Of a stretch of DNA of 64,000 bases, positions 36,078-45,491 are shown piece by piece. This stretch comes from Oleiphilus messinensis (GTDB taxonomy: Bacteria > Pseudomonadota > Gammaproteobacteria > Pseudomonadales > Oleiphilaceae), in the NCBI RefSeq assembly GCF_002162375.1, contig NZ_CP021425.1:5287001-5351000 (forward strand), given 5' to 3'. Both the position numbers and the translations under genes were made by a program. Numbering within the stretch: the first letter of the stretch is position 1; every line of letters begins with the position of its first letter. The notes below the pieces were generated by a model. That model was not told the origin of the DNA. It did not search any database and saw only the letters and a program-made list of their open reading frames with translations.

Positions 36078-36902
36078 ATGTGTCTCATCGCTTTTGCCTA
36101 TAGAATACACCCCAGCTGGCCCATGATCATGATTTCAAATCGAGATGAATTTCATGAACGACCAACCGCCGCAGCCCGTCATTGGCCAGAAAATCCAGAG
36201 ATTTATGGCGGTCGGGACTTGCGAGAAGGTGGAACCTGGTTGGGGCTACACCAGTCCGGCCGGTTTGCAGCGGTAACCAATTATCGCGAACCCGGCAGCC
36301 CTGCAGCAGCGCAATCCCGTGGTAAACTGGTCACGGATTATTTAACCAGTAGCTCCCCTACCCGGAATCACCTTGAGCTATTACGGTTGCAGCAGAGACA
36401 ATATGGGGGTTTTAACCTTTTAGCCGGTGACGACAAAGACCTTTTCTACATCAGCAATCGGTGTAAACAAGCAGGATATCCTCTCAAGCCGGGCTTTTAT
36501 AGCTTGAGTAATCATTTGCTTAATTCACCCTGGCCGAAAGTACAGAAGGCAAAACAAATCATCGAATCGCAGGTCAAGGCTTATGGTGAAAGCCTGCAGT
36601 TACAATCCAGTAACAGCTTTGTAGCCATGACTGAAATGGGCGAAAACCTAATCAAAGGATTTCGGGACGAACAACAAGCACCGGATGGCGAGCTACCTGA
36701 TACGGGAGTAGGTTTTCAGATTGAAAAGATGCTGTCTTCCATATTTATCAAGACGCCAGGATACGGTACCCGTTGCTCTACTTTTTTCGCAAAGCATGTG
36801 TCGGGTAAATCACTGATTACCGAAATGAGCTATCAACCGGACGGTGAGATTAGTGGCCGAATCCAATCCCAATTGACCCCCGATAACTGGACCTCCAATT
36901 GA
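36078..36902 (+). CDS. NRDE family protein (TANGO2-like)
   Basis: 274 residues from the ATG at 36078, giving the family N-terminus MCLIAFAYRIHP with a conserved Cys2; a longer frame from 35973 has no such match. The name-giving motif is ISNRDEFHERPT (about 17-28), and GGRDLREGGTWLGLHQSGRFAAVTNYR (about 41-67) is also diagnostic. The fold resembles N-terminal-nucleophile hydrolases. Eukaryotic TANGO2 has been linked to heme or lipid handling; the bacterial role is not established. It is monocistronic and divergent from the TauE/SafE gene. Confidence 0.88.
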   Translation: MCLIAFAYRIHPSWPMIMISNRDEFHERPTAAARHWPENPEIYGGRDLREGGTWLGLHQSGRFAAVTNYREPGSPAAAQSRGKLVTDYLTSSSPTRNHLELLRLQQRQYGGFNLLAGDDKDLFYISNRCKQAGYPLKPGFYSLSNHLLNSPWPKVQKAKQIIESQVKAYGESLQLQSSNSFVAMTEMGENLIKGFRDEQQAPDGELPDTGVGFQIEKMLSSIFIKTPGYGTRCSTFFAKHVSGKSLITEMSYQPDGEISGRIQSQLTPDNWTSN

Positions 36903-36920
36903 TTGCGGAAGTTCGTGAGG

Positions 36921-37508
36921 TTAGTCTGATTTTTCACGCGCTTCCCGTCGAGCCTTCAGCTCACTCGATTGCCTTTTGATAACATGCTGCACCAACAACT
37001 CCTGATGTATTTCTGACACCTCAGTAAAATCAACTCGAAGAAGGCTCGCACCATCCTCAACCGGCTCAGAACTTACGACCAGGCCTTGCAACAGGAGATT
37101 AACGTATGAGGGAAACAAAAGCATGTCGAGGGCCACTTTCTGTCCCAAACTAACACAACCAGGAACAGTAAATGCCATACCACAGGCGCTTAAACTGACT
37201 TCTTTCAACTCCCGTGGCTGAGCATGAACATCACTCATGCCGTCGTTGATAAACATCATATTGATTTTTTGATTGAAAAGCTCAAGAACTTCTAAAAGAA
37301 CCGGATGCGTCGTGCGAACTTTTGACAACGCATCGGCGATTTGATTCTCCAGCAAATTAACAGCCGAGGCGCCCGTATTCACATTATCCAAAAATACTTT
37401 AGGATCATCGGCTGCGAAGATTTTATAACGAATCGCAACTTGATCCGACACTCTGAAAAAGCGCCTCCGCTCTTGGGCGGATCCACTATCTAACTGATCG
37501 GTCATCAT
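36921..37508 (-). CDS. PilZ-domain protein in the pomAB operon
   Basis: 195 residues. A PilZ-type N-terminal arginine motif (QERRRFFRVSDQVAIRYKI, about 11-29) and a later VSLSACGMAF (about 130-139), standing in for the D/N-x-S-x-x-G motif, suggest c-di-GMP binding through a split or divergent PilZ domain. It follows pomB by 8 bp on the same strand. The context suggests a link between c-di-GMP and sodium-driven flagellar rotation, as with the YcgR brake, but the first residue of the second motif is atypical (Ser), so binding is uncertain. Confidence 0.7.
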   Translation of the reverse strand: MMTDQLDSGSAQERRRFFRVSDQVAIRYKIFAADDPKVFLDNVNTGASAVNLLENQIADALSKVRTTHPVLLEVLELFNQKINMMFINDGMSDVHAQPRELKEVSLSACGMAFTVPGCVSLGQKVALDMLLFPSYVNLLLQGLVVSSEPVEDGASLLRVDFTEVSEIHQELLVQHVIKRQSSELKARREAREKSD

Positions 37509-37516
37509 TCAAGCCA

Positions 37517-38509
37517 CTAAAATATTTCATTTTGGTCCAGATCAAAGAATTCGCTTTCCTGCTCTCCCGTAAATGCACCCGGCGTGTATTCACGCAGCTT
37601 ATCAATGTCCTCTTTGACATCGTTAGCCGTCGGTTGTTGAAGCACTATTTCAACACGGCGGTTAATCGCCCGATTTTCAGCCGAATTATTGGGTACCAGC
37701 GGTTTAGTATCAGCATATCCGGTAATCGTAAAGCGGGTTTCATCCAGATTGCCATCATCAAATAAGCCATGTGCCACCTCAAGCGCCCTGGCAATGGATA
37801 AATCCCAGTTGGATGGGAATTGAGGTGTGTTAATCGGAATACTATCCGTATGCCCTTCAACAGCAATGCTACCCTCAATATCACTCAAACTGTCGATTAA
37901 CTTTTCGAGAATTGGCAAAAACTCATCTTGTAGCTCTGCAGACCCGGAACTGAAAGAGCCTTTCTCCTGCACGCGGATAATAATTTTTCGTCCCCGGGTC
38001 TCAATTTCAACCTGCTGATTGCGAATTTCCTTTTCCAGCTTGGCGGCCATTTCCATTGCCTGGGTTTCCGTTTCTTCTACCATCATCTGTAGCCGCTGAA
38101 CAACAATTTCGTTCAGTTTATTCTGGTCTGACTCCTGGGCCTGAGGGCAGACTTCTTCAATTGCTTTTTCAACTTCAGCATCGCACAAAACCTGCAAGGT
38201 TTCCTGTGTCTCCTCCGTCGTGATTTGCATGACGACCTTGATCGGTGAAGGGTCAGGTTTTCCCGGAGAAAATTCCTGGGCAATGATACTCGTGCCTTTT
38301 GGGATATCGACTACATTAACTTGATTCTGTACACCAAACGCCTCCCGCATCGACCCTGCCAATCGTTTGAACTTGAGCACATCCATTTCCGAGAAGGACA
38401 GCAACAAAACGAAAAAGCACATCAACAAAGACATCAAGTCAGCAAATGTAGCCATCCACGCCGGTAACCCCGGGGGACACTCACATTTCTGTTCTTCTTC
38501 GTCACTCAT
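37517..38509 (-). CDS. pomB: Sodium-driven flagellar stator protein PomB
   Basis: 330 residues. A short cytoplasmic N-terminus (CECPPGLPAWM) leads into a single membrane helix, FADLMSLLMCFFVLLLSFSEMD (about 22-43), containing the ion-binding aspartate. DVLKFKRLAGSMREAFGVQNQ and DIPKGTSIIAQEF match the Vibrio PomB plug region. After a long periplasmic linker, the OmpA-like peptidoglycan-binding domain (about 185-305) has VEGHTDSIPINTPQFPSNWDLS and ENRAINRRVEI. With PomA it forms the Na+ channel and torque unit. Confidence 0.93.
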   Translation of the reverse strand: MSDEEEQKCECPPGLPAWMATFADLMSLLMCFFVLLLSFSEMDVLKFKRLAGSMREAFGVQNQVNVVDIPKGTSIIAQEFSPGKPDPSPIKVVMQITTEETQETLQVLCDAEVEKAIEEVCPQAQESDQNKLNEIVVQRLQMMVEETETQAMEMAAKLEKEIRNQQVEIETRGRKIIIRVQEKGSFSSGSAELQDEFLPILEKLIDSLSDIEGSIAVEGHTDSIPINTPQFPSNWDLSIARALEVAHGLFDDGNLDETRFTITGYADTKPLVPNNSAENRAINRRVEIVLQQPTANDVKEDIDKLREYTPGAFTGEQESEFFDLDQNEIF

Positions 38510-38539
38510 TTAGACTTTCCTTAACCAACCCTGATAAAC

Positions 38540-39298
38540 CTATTCTTTGTCACTACCCCGTTTGCTCTCCGGCAAATAGGTTCTCAGCATACTTTCAATA
38601 ACCCGAGGATTCTGACCCGCCTGAATCGCCAGCAAGGCATCGATAACCATACTCTTGATCATTTCCTCTTCAGTCATGCGTAACTTCAACTTGTCAGCGA
38701 TAGGAACGGCTATCATATTCGCCAGCATCGCACCATACAGAGTAGTTAGCAGCGCTACCGCCATGGCCGGTCCAATTGATTTTGGATCATCCATATTCGA
38801 CAGCATCGCGACCAAACCGATCAAGGTACCTATCATACCCATTGCGGGCGCTACATCGCCTAGACAACCAAATACACTGCTACCGGTCTTATGCCGCTCA
38901 ACTGCCAGATTTTTATCTCGGTTCATCAACCCCCGAACAACATCGGCATCATGGCCATCTATCAATAACTGGATTCCTTTGGCCAGAAAGTCATTACTGA
39001 TCGGTTTACCTTCGAGGGACAAAAGCCCCCCTTTCCGCGCGGTTTCCGCTAACTCTACGACGGATTCAATCAATTCCTCCGGTGATTGCAATTTGAACAT
39101 AAATGCTTTAACCGCAACTTTTCCTGCACCCAGAAACTGACCCAACGAAAACTTCATCAATGCGACCAGCAAGCTTCCAACTAGAACAATCAAAATTGAC
39201 GGCACATCAACAAACATTCCTATCGAACCACCAAGCAACATCGCCATCACTACGATGGCTATACCGCCAACCAAGCCGATGAGGGTCGCTAAATCCAC
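38540..39298 (-). CDS. pomA: Sodium-driven flagellar stator protein PomA
   Basis: 252 residues with four membrane spans. The sequence follows Vibrio PomA closely: MAMLLGGSIGMFVDVPS near the start, LLIDGHDADVVRGLM mid-way in the cytoplasmic loop, and GDVAPAMGMIGTLIGLVAMLSNMDDP (about 148-173) forming the channel-lining helix. The start is GTG at 39298 with GGAG seven bases upstream. First gene of pomA-pomB-pilZ. Five or so PomA subunits surround two PomB and push on the flagellar rotor using Na+ flow. Confidence 0.93.
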   Translation of the reverse strand: MDLATLIGLVGGIAIVVMAMLLGGSIGMFVDVPSILIVLVGSLLVALMKFSLGQFLGAGKVAVKAFMFKLQSPEELIESVVELAETARKGGLLSLEGKPISNDFLAKGIQLLIDGHDADVVRGLMNRDKNLAVERHKTGSSVFGCLGDVAPAMGMIGTLIGLVAMLSNMDDPKSIGPAMAVALLTTLYGAMLANMIAVPIADKLKLRMTEEEMIKSMVIDALLAIQAGQNPRVIESMLRTYLPESKRGSDKE

Positions 39299-39619
39299 AC
39301 TTTACTCCTTTGTCTGCATTTTGATTTGATCAGCGGAATTGACCGGGGACAATAAGATTCTCCGGGATCAGGTGAGGCCATTCTCGCGCAACTGAACTCG
39401 AGCTGCCCCTGATACGCCTGCATGTAACCTGAGGGAACAGGTTTTATTTGTTTTTTGCCCTGATATACTTGCCAACACTGTTACTTAGTTTAGCCAGTAT
39501 TTAGTAAAATTCCTGAATATTGTGGCAAAATTTATCATTAAGAATCCTTGCATTTCATACTGATACCTAAATTAACATTGTGTATCGACTGATGTGCAAT
39601 CAGCTGCGCAGGCAATTCC
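39299..39619. other. Divergent intergenic region pomA / xseB
   Basis: 321 bp between divergent starts. The first 60 bp hold the pomA ribosome site and leader. The 39440-39600 part is AT-rich and should contain the xseB-ispA promoter, but no hexamer pair is convincing. No operator or structured RNA was recognised. Confidence 0.5.
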
Positions 39620-39868
39620 ATGACTGAGAATGAAAACCCGATTCCATTTGAACAATCCTTGCAAGAACTTGAATCCATCGTTAAAAAGATGGAACAAGGT
39701 GAGCTATCTCTGGATGATTCTCTCAAAGCCTTTGAGCGTGGCGTCGCTTTAAGCAGACAGTGTCAAAATGCATTGAAGGAAGCGGAATTAAAAGTTGCCA
39801 AACTCACCGCAGAGGGAACCCTGGAACCTTTTAATCTCGGAACAGATATGGAAGAGAGTGGCCAATAA
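39620..39868 (+). CDS. xseB: Exodeoxyribonuclease VII small subunit
   Basis: 82 residues, the usual size. The whole protein is a helical hairpin with the family pattern [35 protein letters not shown] (about 10-44), followed by [15 protein letters not shown]. It binds XseA to form the exonuclease VII that degrades single-stranded DNA from both ends. It is the first gene of the conserved xseB-ispA-dxs group; ispA starts 5 bp after the stop. Confidence 0.94.
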   Translation: MTENENPIPFEQSLQELESIVKKMEQGELSLDDSLKAFERGVALSRQCQNALKEAELKVAKLTAEGTLEPFNLGTDMEESGQ

Positions 39869-39872
39869 GCAC

Positions 39873-40781
39873 ATGGAATCGTTAGAATTATTTTTAGCTG
39901 ACTGCCAACATCAGGTAGACACAAAGCTTGATCAATTGCTTCCTTCCGAAGCGGATTCCCCCGCGCGCCTTTATCAAGCACTGCGCTACAGCTGCCTGGC
40001 TCCAGGAAAGCGGATCCGACCCGCCCTGACACTGGCCACTGCAGCAGCATTTAGTGGCACGATGGACTCTCGCCGTGAGTCTGAATGCGCAATTTACCCT
40101 GCTTGTGCGATTGAGCTCATTCACACTTATTCACTGATTCATGATGATCTGCCGGCAATGGACGACGATGACCTTCGACGGGGCATTCCAACCTGTCACA
40201 AGGCGTTCGACGAAGCGACTGCAATATTGGCGGGTGATGCATTACAAAGTTTCGCATTTGAAATACTCAGTCAGGCCGATCTTATCAATGTTCAATCTCG
40301 TCTTGAAATGATCAATACACTTGCTATCGCAAGTGGCGCTCGAGGCATGGTTGCAGGACAAGCCATTGATCTGGCGGCAGTAGGCAAGGTGCTTACGCTG
40401 GAAGCCCTTGAAGTAATGCATCTGTACAAAACTGGCGCATTAATTGAGGCAAGCGTAGTCATGGGTGCACTGGCCGCTAATCAGCACGATCCGGAAGTGC
40501 TCGGTCACCTACGCTCATTTGCTCGCAGTATCGGTCTCGCATTCCAAGTGCAGGATGATATCCTGGATGTGGAATCGAGCACTGAAACATTGGGTAAAAG
40601 ACAAGGTTCGGATCTGGCCAACAACAAACCCACCTACACCTCGTTACTGGGTTTAACTGGGGCCAAAGACAAGCGAGACCAACTCCTGAACCTTGCCACA
40701 CAAGCACTCCGAAACTTGCCGAATACCGATACACGGCGATTACAGCAGTTGAGCGAATATATTATCTCGCGCAATAAATAA
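39873..40781 (+). CDS. ispA: (2E,6E)-farnesyl diphosphate synthase
   Basis: 302 residues from the ATG at 39873; a frame reaching back to 39795 overlaps xseB and is not family-like. The first aspartate-rich motif is DDLPAMDDDDLRRG (about 88-101) and the second FQVQDDILDVE (about 225-235). It condenses IPP with DMAPP and GPP to farnesyl diphosphate for ubiquinone and undecaprenyl phosphate, the carrier needed by the wall genes later in the window. In relatives dxs follows at once; here an ISAs1-type element intervenes. Confidence 0.95.
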   Translation: MESLELFLADCQHQVDTKLDQLLPSEADSPARLYQALRYSCLAPGKRIRPALTLATAAAFSGTMDSRRESECAIYPACAIELIHTYSLIHDDLPAMDDDDLRRGIPTCHKAFDEATAILAGDALQSFAFEILSQADLINVQSRLEMINTLAIASGARGMVAGQAIDLAAVGKVLTLEALEVMHLYKTGALIEASVVMGALAANQHDPEVLGHLRSFARSIGLAFQVQDDILDVESSTETLGKRQGSDLANNKPTYTSLLGLTGAKDKRDQLLNLATQALRNLPNTDTRRLQQLSEYIISRNK

Positions 40782-40802
40782 ACCGTTTTCGGTACACTAA
40801 TT

Positions 40803-40812
40803 GACTGAGCTC
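40803..40812 (+). repeat. Target-site duplication of the ISAs1-type element, left copy
   Basis: GACTGAGCTC directly precedes the left inverted repeat and is repeated exactly at 42021-42030 after the right one. Ten base pairs fits the 8-10 bp known for ISAs1 elements. Confidence 0.9.
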
Positions 40813-42020
40813 CAGGGCAACCTAGCAATAATTAACCAAATAACAATTTTTCACGAAAGGTATCGTCCACGGCAGAAGCCATAACTCGGTGCTTTTTCCG
40901 TTTTATCGTGCTGTCCTTAGTTAACAAGTTCATGCAATACCTCTTAATCATGGTTAAGTTTAGGGGCCCGTTTGCTGAATGAAGTGTACTATGGTCATCA
41001 CCGTAAACAACGTCCAACCACCAATGCAATGGATTCTCAACCTGCCAATGAGAACGTATAGCCTTCGCTGCTTTCCTGGCATTAACTTGAAGTGAAGAGA
41101 TATACCATGACGATTGTTCTTGGATCGATACTCCAATTGTGCGCTTCCTTTCAACCAGAATAACTGACTTTAGCCCTCGCCATTCGGCTTTGTTATCTAC
41201 CCAATCGGTCAAAGCAAAGTGGGTATATTTTCGTTGTTCAAGACGCCCGTGACCCTTATCAATTTCCTCATACGTTTCAATGCTTACATTGTCGAAGCCT
41301 TCTCTGCATTGGAGATGATGGAACGCTTTTATCTCATTAAACAGACGTCTCTGGTTACCTTTTATCTGAAGAACATAGTCATTCTTACTCTCTATTATTT
41401 TTGAGGCGATAGCTTTTTGGCACCCCATTGCATCCGTTGTTATTACAGCTTTGCGTGCATCAAGGAGATCAATAACCTCTGGAATCGTTTTTATTTCGTT
41501 CTTTTTGCCTTTTGATTCAAGTGCCGCTAGCGTGATTCCGTACTGTGACGACCAGGCACTTATAACGTGTAGCGCTTCTGTAGACGATGTCGCAGTGCCT
41601 TTCATTGTTTTGCCATCAATTGCAATACAATCTCCGTCACTGCAATATTTTTGCGTTTTGGCAAACTCATCAAATACATCTATCAGCGATTGCGGCTTTA
41701 TTGAACACAGTAAATATCTCAGTGTTTCAGGGCACGGAGCCCTCTCCAGTTTTACAAATTTGTTGAACCAATCTAACTTGAGTCTTGCAAACTCACACAT
41801 CTCATCAACGGAGTCATAGCCGCTGAGTACCGATGCGAATATGATCAATAGTAGGCTATCCAGAGAATACACTTGGTTTTTATCATTTCGAGGATCCGAA
41901 ATGATGCTAAATGCAGCTAATTCCATTGTTCTACCTCCCTTTTTGTTGGGAGTGTAACAATTAACGAGTTAAATTCAGATATTTAAGCTTAAATTGATCA
42001 ATTATTGCTAGGTTGCCCTG
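40813..42020 (-). mobile_element. Complete ISAs1-family insertion sequence
   Basis: 1208 bp bounded by perfect 21-bp terminal inverted repeats (40813-40833 and 42000-42020), beginning CAGGGCAACCTAGC, and flanked by a 10-bp target duplication. It carries one intact transposase gene on the minus strand, whose stop codon lies inside the left repeat. The perfect ends, perfect duplication and intact frame indicate a recent insertion. It separates ispA from dxs. Confidence 0.95.
40832..41926 (-). CDS. ISAs1-family transposase (DDE)
   Basis: 364 residues. The N-terminal DUF4338/H-repeat-type region has ISDPRNDKNQVYSLDSLLLIIFASVLSG. The DDE catalytic domain begins at GDCIAIDGKTMKGT (about 97-110, first Asp) and continues with VITTDAMGCQKAIASKI (second Asp). 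A late HWQVENPLHWWLDVVYGDD segment (about 292-310) carries the glutamate. ATG at 41926 follows GGGAGGTAGAACA, a strong ribosome site. It catalyses cut-and-paste movement of the element; the H-repeat proteins of E. coli are relatives. Confidence 0.94.
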   Translation of the reverse strand: MELAAFSIISDPRNDKNQVYSLDSLLLIIFASVLSGYDSVDEMCEFARLKLDWFNKFVKLERAPCPETLRYLLCSIKPQSLIDVFDEFAKTQKYCSDGDCIAIDGKTMKGTATSSTEALHVISAWSSQYGITLAALESKGKKNEIKTIPEVIDLLDARKAVITTDAMGCQKAIASKIIESKNDYVLQIKGNQRRLFNEIKAFHHLQCREGFDNVSIETYEEIDKGHGRLEQRKYTHFALTDWVDNKAEWRGLKSVILVERKRTIGVSIQEQSSWYISSLQVNARKAAKAIRSHWQVENPLHWWLDVVYGDDHSTLHSANGPLNLTMIKRYCMNLLTKDSTIKRKKHRVMASAVDDTFREKLLFG

Positions 42021-42030
42021 GACTGAGCTC
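42021..42030 (+). repeat. Target-site duplication of the ISAs1-type element, right copy
   Basis: Exact copy of GACTGAGCTC at 40803-40812, directly after the right terminal repeat and 83 bp before the dxs start. Confidence 0.9.
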
Positions 42031-42073
42031 CTTAAATGGCAAAGAAATACATGCTCATGGTGACCAGTTCATT

Positions 42074-42079
42074 TATAAT
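42074..42079 (+). promoter_or_regulatory. Candidate -10 element for dxs
   Basis: A perfect TATAAT lies 34 bp before the dxs start, downstream of the insertion sequence. No good -35 match is found 16-18 bp upstream (TGCTCA at 42052 is 3/6). It may allow dxs to be expressed despite separation from ispA. Confidence 0.35.
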
Positions 42080-42112
42080 GGCTCGAATTTACCAACGATA
42101 TTAACTCTGCGA

Positions 42113-44071
42113 ATGCCGTATACACATATATTTCAGGAAATACCAACGCATCGTCCTAACACACCGTTATTGGACAGAGTAGACTCCCCTGCTCAGCTGC
42201 GACTGCTCAACGAAGAGCAACTATTGCAATTAGCCCATGAGCTTCGTGCCTATCTGCTCTACAGTGTTGGCCAGTCAGGCGGACATTTTGGTGCAGGCTT
42301 GGGTGTAATAGAATTAACGCTTGCTTTGCATTATGTGTATAACACGCCAGAGGATCGCTTGGTTTGGGATGTTGGTCACCAGGCCTACCCGCACAAAATC
42401 CTCACAGGACGCCGAGACGGCCTGTTAAAAATTCGCCAACAGGGCGAATTGTCTGGTTTTCCAAAACGTGATGAAAGTATTTACGACACCTTCGGTGTCG
42501 GGCATTCCAGTACATCCATCAGTGCCGCACTGGGCATGTCTTTAGCAGCGAAACTCAATGGCGAGCAGCGCAAGGCCATTGCTGTCATCGGCGATGGCGC
42601 AATGACGGCTGGCATGGCATTCGAAGCCTTGAATCATGCTGGCGCAATCCGATCAGATTTACTGGTCGTTCTGAACGACAACGAGATGTCGATCTCAAAT
42701 AATGTCGGTGGTCTCTCAAACTATTTCGCACGCATCTTATCCAGTAAAACCTACCAATCAATGCGTGATACCGGAAAAAAAGCCCTGAGCGGAACGCCAC
42801 AACTCATGGAGTTGGCCCGAAAAACGGAAGAACACTTCAAAGGAATGGTTGCCCCAGGAACACTATTTGAAGAATTGGGCTTTAACTACATTGGCCCCAT
42901 TGATGGACATAACCTTCCGGAATTAATTAATGCGCTTGAAAATATCAGAGAATTCGAGGGACCTCAGTTCCTGCATATTGTCACGAAAAAAGGTAAAGGA
43001 TTTGCACCGGCGGAGCTAGACCCCATCGGCTACCACGCCATTAACAAACTTGCACCCACTCAGCCAGTTACGAGCCTCCCTCCAGCCAAACCAAAATCTC
43101 TGAATGTTTCGAAAGCCCCCAAATTTTCCAATATCTTCGGGCGCTGGATCTGTGATATGGCCGAGCGCGACAAACGCTTGGTGGGCATTACCCCTGCGAT
43201 GAAGGAAGGATCTGATTTAATTGAATTCGCTGAACGATTTCCAGCTCGCTACCACGATGTAGCCATTGCAGAACAACACGCCGTAACGCTTGCAGCGGGT
43301 CTGGCCTGTGAGGATACCAAACCTGTCGTGGCAATTTACTCCACATTTTTACAACGGGCCTATGATCAACTAATACATGATGTTGCCATTCAGGATCTTG
43401 ATGTGCTCTTTGCCATTGACCGGGCTGGCTTGGTCGGGGAAGATGGTGCAACACATGCTGGCAGCTTTGACATTTCCTTTTTACGCTGTATTCCCAACAT
43501 GGTGATCATGACCCCGTCAGACGAAAACCAGACCCGAAAAATGCTGTCAACAGGCTATGAATATTGTGGCCCGGCCACAGTTCGCTACCCTCGAGGAAGC
43601 GGCGTAAATGCGCTTGTCGATGCCGATTTAGGTACACTACCTATCGGCAAAGGCCATATTGTTCGAGAAGGATCGGGAACGATTGCAATACTTGCATTTG
43701 GCACCGTCTTGCACTCGGCACTGGACTGCGCCGAAGCCTTAAATGCAACCGTCGTAGATATGCGGTTTGTGAAACCACTGGATGAAGAATTAGTACTCAA
43801 CCTGGCAGCGAATCACGAGCTCATTGTAACAGTGGAGGAGAATGTCGTCGCCGGAGGTGCCGGTAGCGCAGTATCGGAATACCTGCATCAGCAATCTATA
43901 CTGGTGCATCAGTTGCTTCTGGGATTACCGGACGAGTTTGTTCATCACGGTAAACAGGCAGATTTGCTAGATTATTGTAGGTTAAGTGCCGCAGGTATTC
44001 GCAAGGCGATAGAGGACAAACTCAAGAATATTCGCAGCAATCCAGCTTCAAAACTAGTGTCTCAATCCTGA
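42113..44071 (+). CDS. dxs: 1-deoxy-D-xylulose-5-phosphate synthase
   Basis: 652 residues from the ATG at 42113; an in-frame extension to 42005 runs into the insertion sequence and is not real. Thiamine-diphosphate binding is shown by [14 protein letters not shown] and [18 protein letters not shown], then [10 protein letters not shown]. The transketolase-like central domain has [17 protein letters not shown] with the catalytic glutamate, and the C-terminal domain follows. It makes DXP from pyruvate and glyceraldehyde 3-phosphate, the first step of the MEP isoprenoid route that feeds ispA, and also a precursor for thiamine. Confidence 0.96.
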   Translation: MPYTHIFQEIPTHRPNTPLLDRVDSPAQLRLLNEEQLLQLAHELRAYLLYSVGQSGGHFGAGLGVIELTLALHYVYNTPEDRLVWDVGHQAYPHKILTGRRDGLLKIRQQGELSGFPKRDESIYDTFGVGHSSTSISAALGMSLAAKLNGEQRKAIAVIGDGAMTAGMAFEALNHAGAIRSDLLVVLNDNEMSISNNVGGLSNYFARILSSKTYQSMRDTGKKALSGTPQLMELARKTEEHFKGMVAPGTLFEELGFNYIGPIDGHNLPELINALENIREFEGPQFLHIVTKKGKGFAPAELDPIGYHAINKLAPTQPVTSLPPAKPKSLNVSKAPKFSNIFGRWICDMAERDKRLVGITPAMKEGSDLIEFAERFPARYHDVAIAEQHAVTLAAGLACEDTKPVVAIYSTFLQRAYDQLIHDVAIQDLDVLFAIDRAGLVGEDGATHAGSFDISFLRCIPNMVIMTPSDENQTRKMLSTGYEYCGPATVRYPRGSGVNALVDADLGTLPIGKGHIVREGSGTIAILAFGTVLHSALDCAEALNATVVDMRFVKPLDEELVLNLAANHELIVTVEENVVAGGAGSAVSEYLHQQSILVHQLLLGLPDEFVHHGKQADLLDYCRLSAAGIRKAIEDKLKNIRSNPASKLVSQS

Positions 44072-44078
44072 AGACAGG

Positions 44079-44115
44079 GAATAACTTAGCGGTATGGATA
44101 GCTGCTAAGTTATTC
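44079..44115. terminator. Hairpin between convergent dxs and ribA
   Basis: GAATAACTTAGC (44079-44090) pairs perfectly with GCTAAGTTATTC (44104-44115), 12 bp around a 13-nt loop, exactly in the short gap between the two stop codons. Symmetric, so it could act on both strands; no long U-tract. Confidence 0.6.
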
Positions 44116-44119
44116 AGCC

Positions 44120-44740
44120 CTAGACCGTTTCAGGTGGCTCATCATCCTGATGGGTAACTAACAGGTGCCCCAGCTTTTTCGCTTTCGTGGACAAATAGCC
44201 TTCATTGTGCGGGTTTCGCCCCACTTCTAACGGCACCCGTTCATTAACTTCGACACCATAACGCTTGAGTGCTTCCACTTTACGGGGGTTATTGGTCATC
44301 AGTTTAATCTGGGAAATCCCGACATGATCCAACATGGCTTTGCACATGCTGTAATCCCTTAAATCAGCCGCAAAACCGAGTCGCTCATTGGCCTCCACAG
44401 TATCCGCACCATGATCCTGAAGGTTGTAGGCTTTGATCTTGTTCAACAAACCTATTCCCCGCCCTTCCTGTCGAAGGTAGAGTAATACACCGCAGCCAGC
44501 CTCGGCTATCGAACGCAGCGCTTCGTTTAACTGGTACCCACAATCACAACGCATGCTGAACAATGCATCCCCGGTCAGGCACTCTGAGTGAGTTCGCGCC
44601 AAAACAGGCTGCCCACATCGAACATCACCAAACGTCAAAGCAATATGTTCCTTACCGGTGTCGATTTCTTCGAACCCGTGCATATTAAATTCACCAAATG
44701 GCGTCGGGAGACGACAACTAGCTACAAATCGAACAGACAC
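44120..44740 (-). CDS. ribA: GTP cyclohydrolase II
   Basis: 206 residues, the stand-alone RibA size. Zinc-binding cysteines are in [18 protein letters not shown] (about 54-71). [31 protein letters not shown] (about 91-121) carries the catalytic and GTP-binding residues, and [18 protein letters not shown] is also diagnostic. It opens GTP in the first step of riboflavin synthesis. It is not fused to RibB. Convergent with dxs and apparently monocistronic. Confidence 0.96.
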   Translation of the reverse strand: MSVRFVASCRLPTPFGEFNMHGFEEIDTGKEHIALTFGDVRCGQPVLARTHSECLTGDALFSMRCDCGYQLNEALRSIAEAGCGVLLYLRQEGRGIGLLNKIKAYNLQDHGADTVEANERLGFAADLRDYSMCKAMLDHVGISQIKLMTNNPRKVEALKRYGVEVNERVPLEVGRNPHNEGYLSTKAKKLGHLLVTHQDDEPPETV

Positions 44741-44825
44741 GCATATTCCTCAGTAATTTTTGCAGGCCAAGGATTGTACCAGAATGTGAGCCCCTTAACA
44801 CATTTCATACGACTAATTTCCCAAT

Positions 44826-45491
44826 CTAAAAGCGTTGTATTAATTGCAATACGCCGTCTTTCTCAACCATTTCCAGTCTTTTGAGGAAGCTCATTCCAAG
44901 TAAAATCATATCGGGCGAATCACCATCAAGTACACCTGCTTCCACGCCTGTCAGTTCGATCTCTCCGACCTTGACCCGATCCAGCGTCACCGAATAATAA
45001 GTTGCTACTCCTGATGCGGTCGCCACTTTACCCGGAGTACCTTCCAATCGAAACTGAATTCCCAAACGTTTTGCATGCTGCCTATTCATCGCGATAATCG
45101 TGGCCCCGGTATCAACCAGAAACCGCACCGGTAAGCCATTAATGCTACCCATTGCCGGATAATGGGCATTCACTCGGGCAATATTCGCATACCGGGTCTG
45201 GGGCTGGGCAAAACGCGTCGAGACAGTTTGTGACAAGCCAATCTCCATAGACTCGCCAGCCACCTCAACTGTCGCAATTCGACTGGTCGCTGACAGCAAT
45301 TTAATACCATTCGGGCCGGTATCGCCGACACGCATTAATTGTCCTGGCTGACCATTCACAGAAATCATGGCCTTACCCTTAAACAAAGCTTGAATTTCAA
45401 TCCGTAGCGCTTCTGCTGCAGTTACAGGAACCAATCCTGGCAATACAGATATTATCGAAAGGAAAGCAGTACTCGCCAACCGCGCTACCAT
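44826..45491 (-). CDS. Retropepsin-like aspartic protease (clan AA, TIGR02281 type), exported
   Basis: 221 residues with a signal peptide (about 1-27). The protease-like domain (about 105-215) carries the catalytic signature VRFLVDTGATIIAMN and a later GDSPDMILLGMSFLKRLEM, the retropepsin closing segment. It probably acts as a homodimer in the periplasm; physiological targets of this bacterial family are unknown. The start codon directly abuts the moaA stop (TAAATG), with GGAGG upstream, so the two are translationally coupled although no functional link with molybdopterin is evident. Confidence 0.85.
   Translation of the reverse strand: MVARLASTAFLSIISVLPGLVPVTAAEALRIEIQALFKGKAMISVNGQPGQLMRVGDTGPNGIKLLSATSRIATVEVAGESMEIGLSQTVSTRFAQPQTRYANIARVNAHYPAMGSINGLPVRFLVDTGATIIAMNRQHAKRLGIQFRLEGTPGKVATASGVATYYSVTLDRVKVGEIELTGVEAGVLDGDSPDMILLGMSFLKRLEMVEKDGVLQLIQRF

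Noticed and set aside
42005-42112. N-terminal extension of Dxs into the insertion sequence
   Set aside because: The extra codons come from the inverted repeat and target duplication; the family N-terminus begins at 42113.
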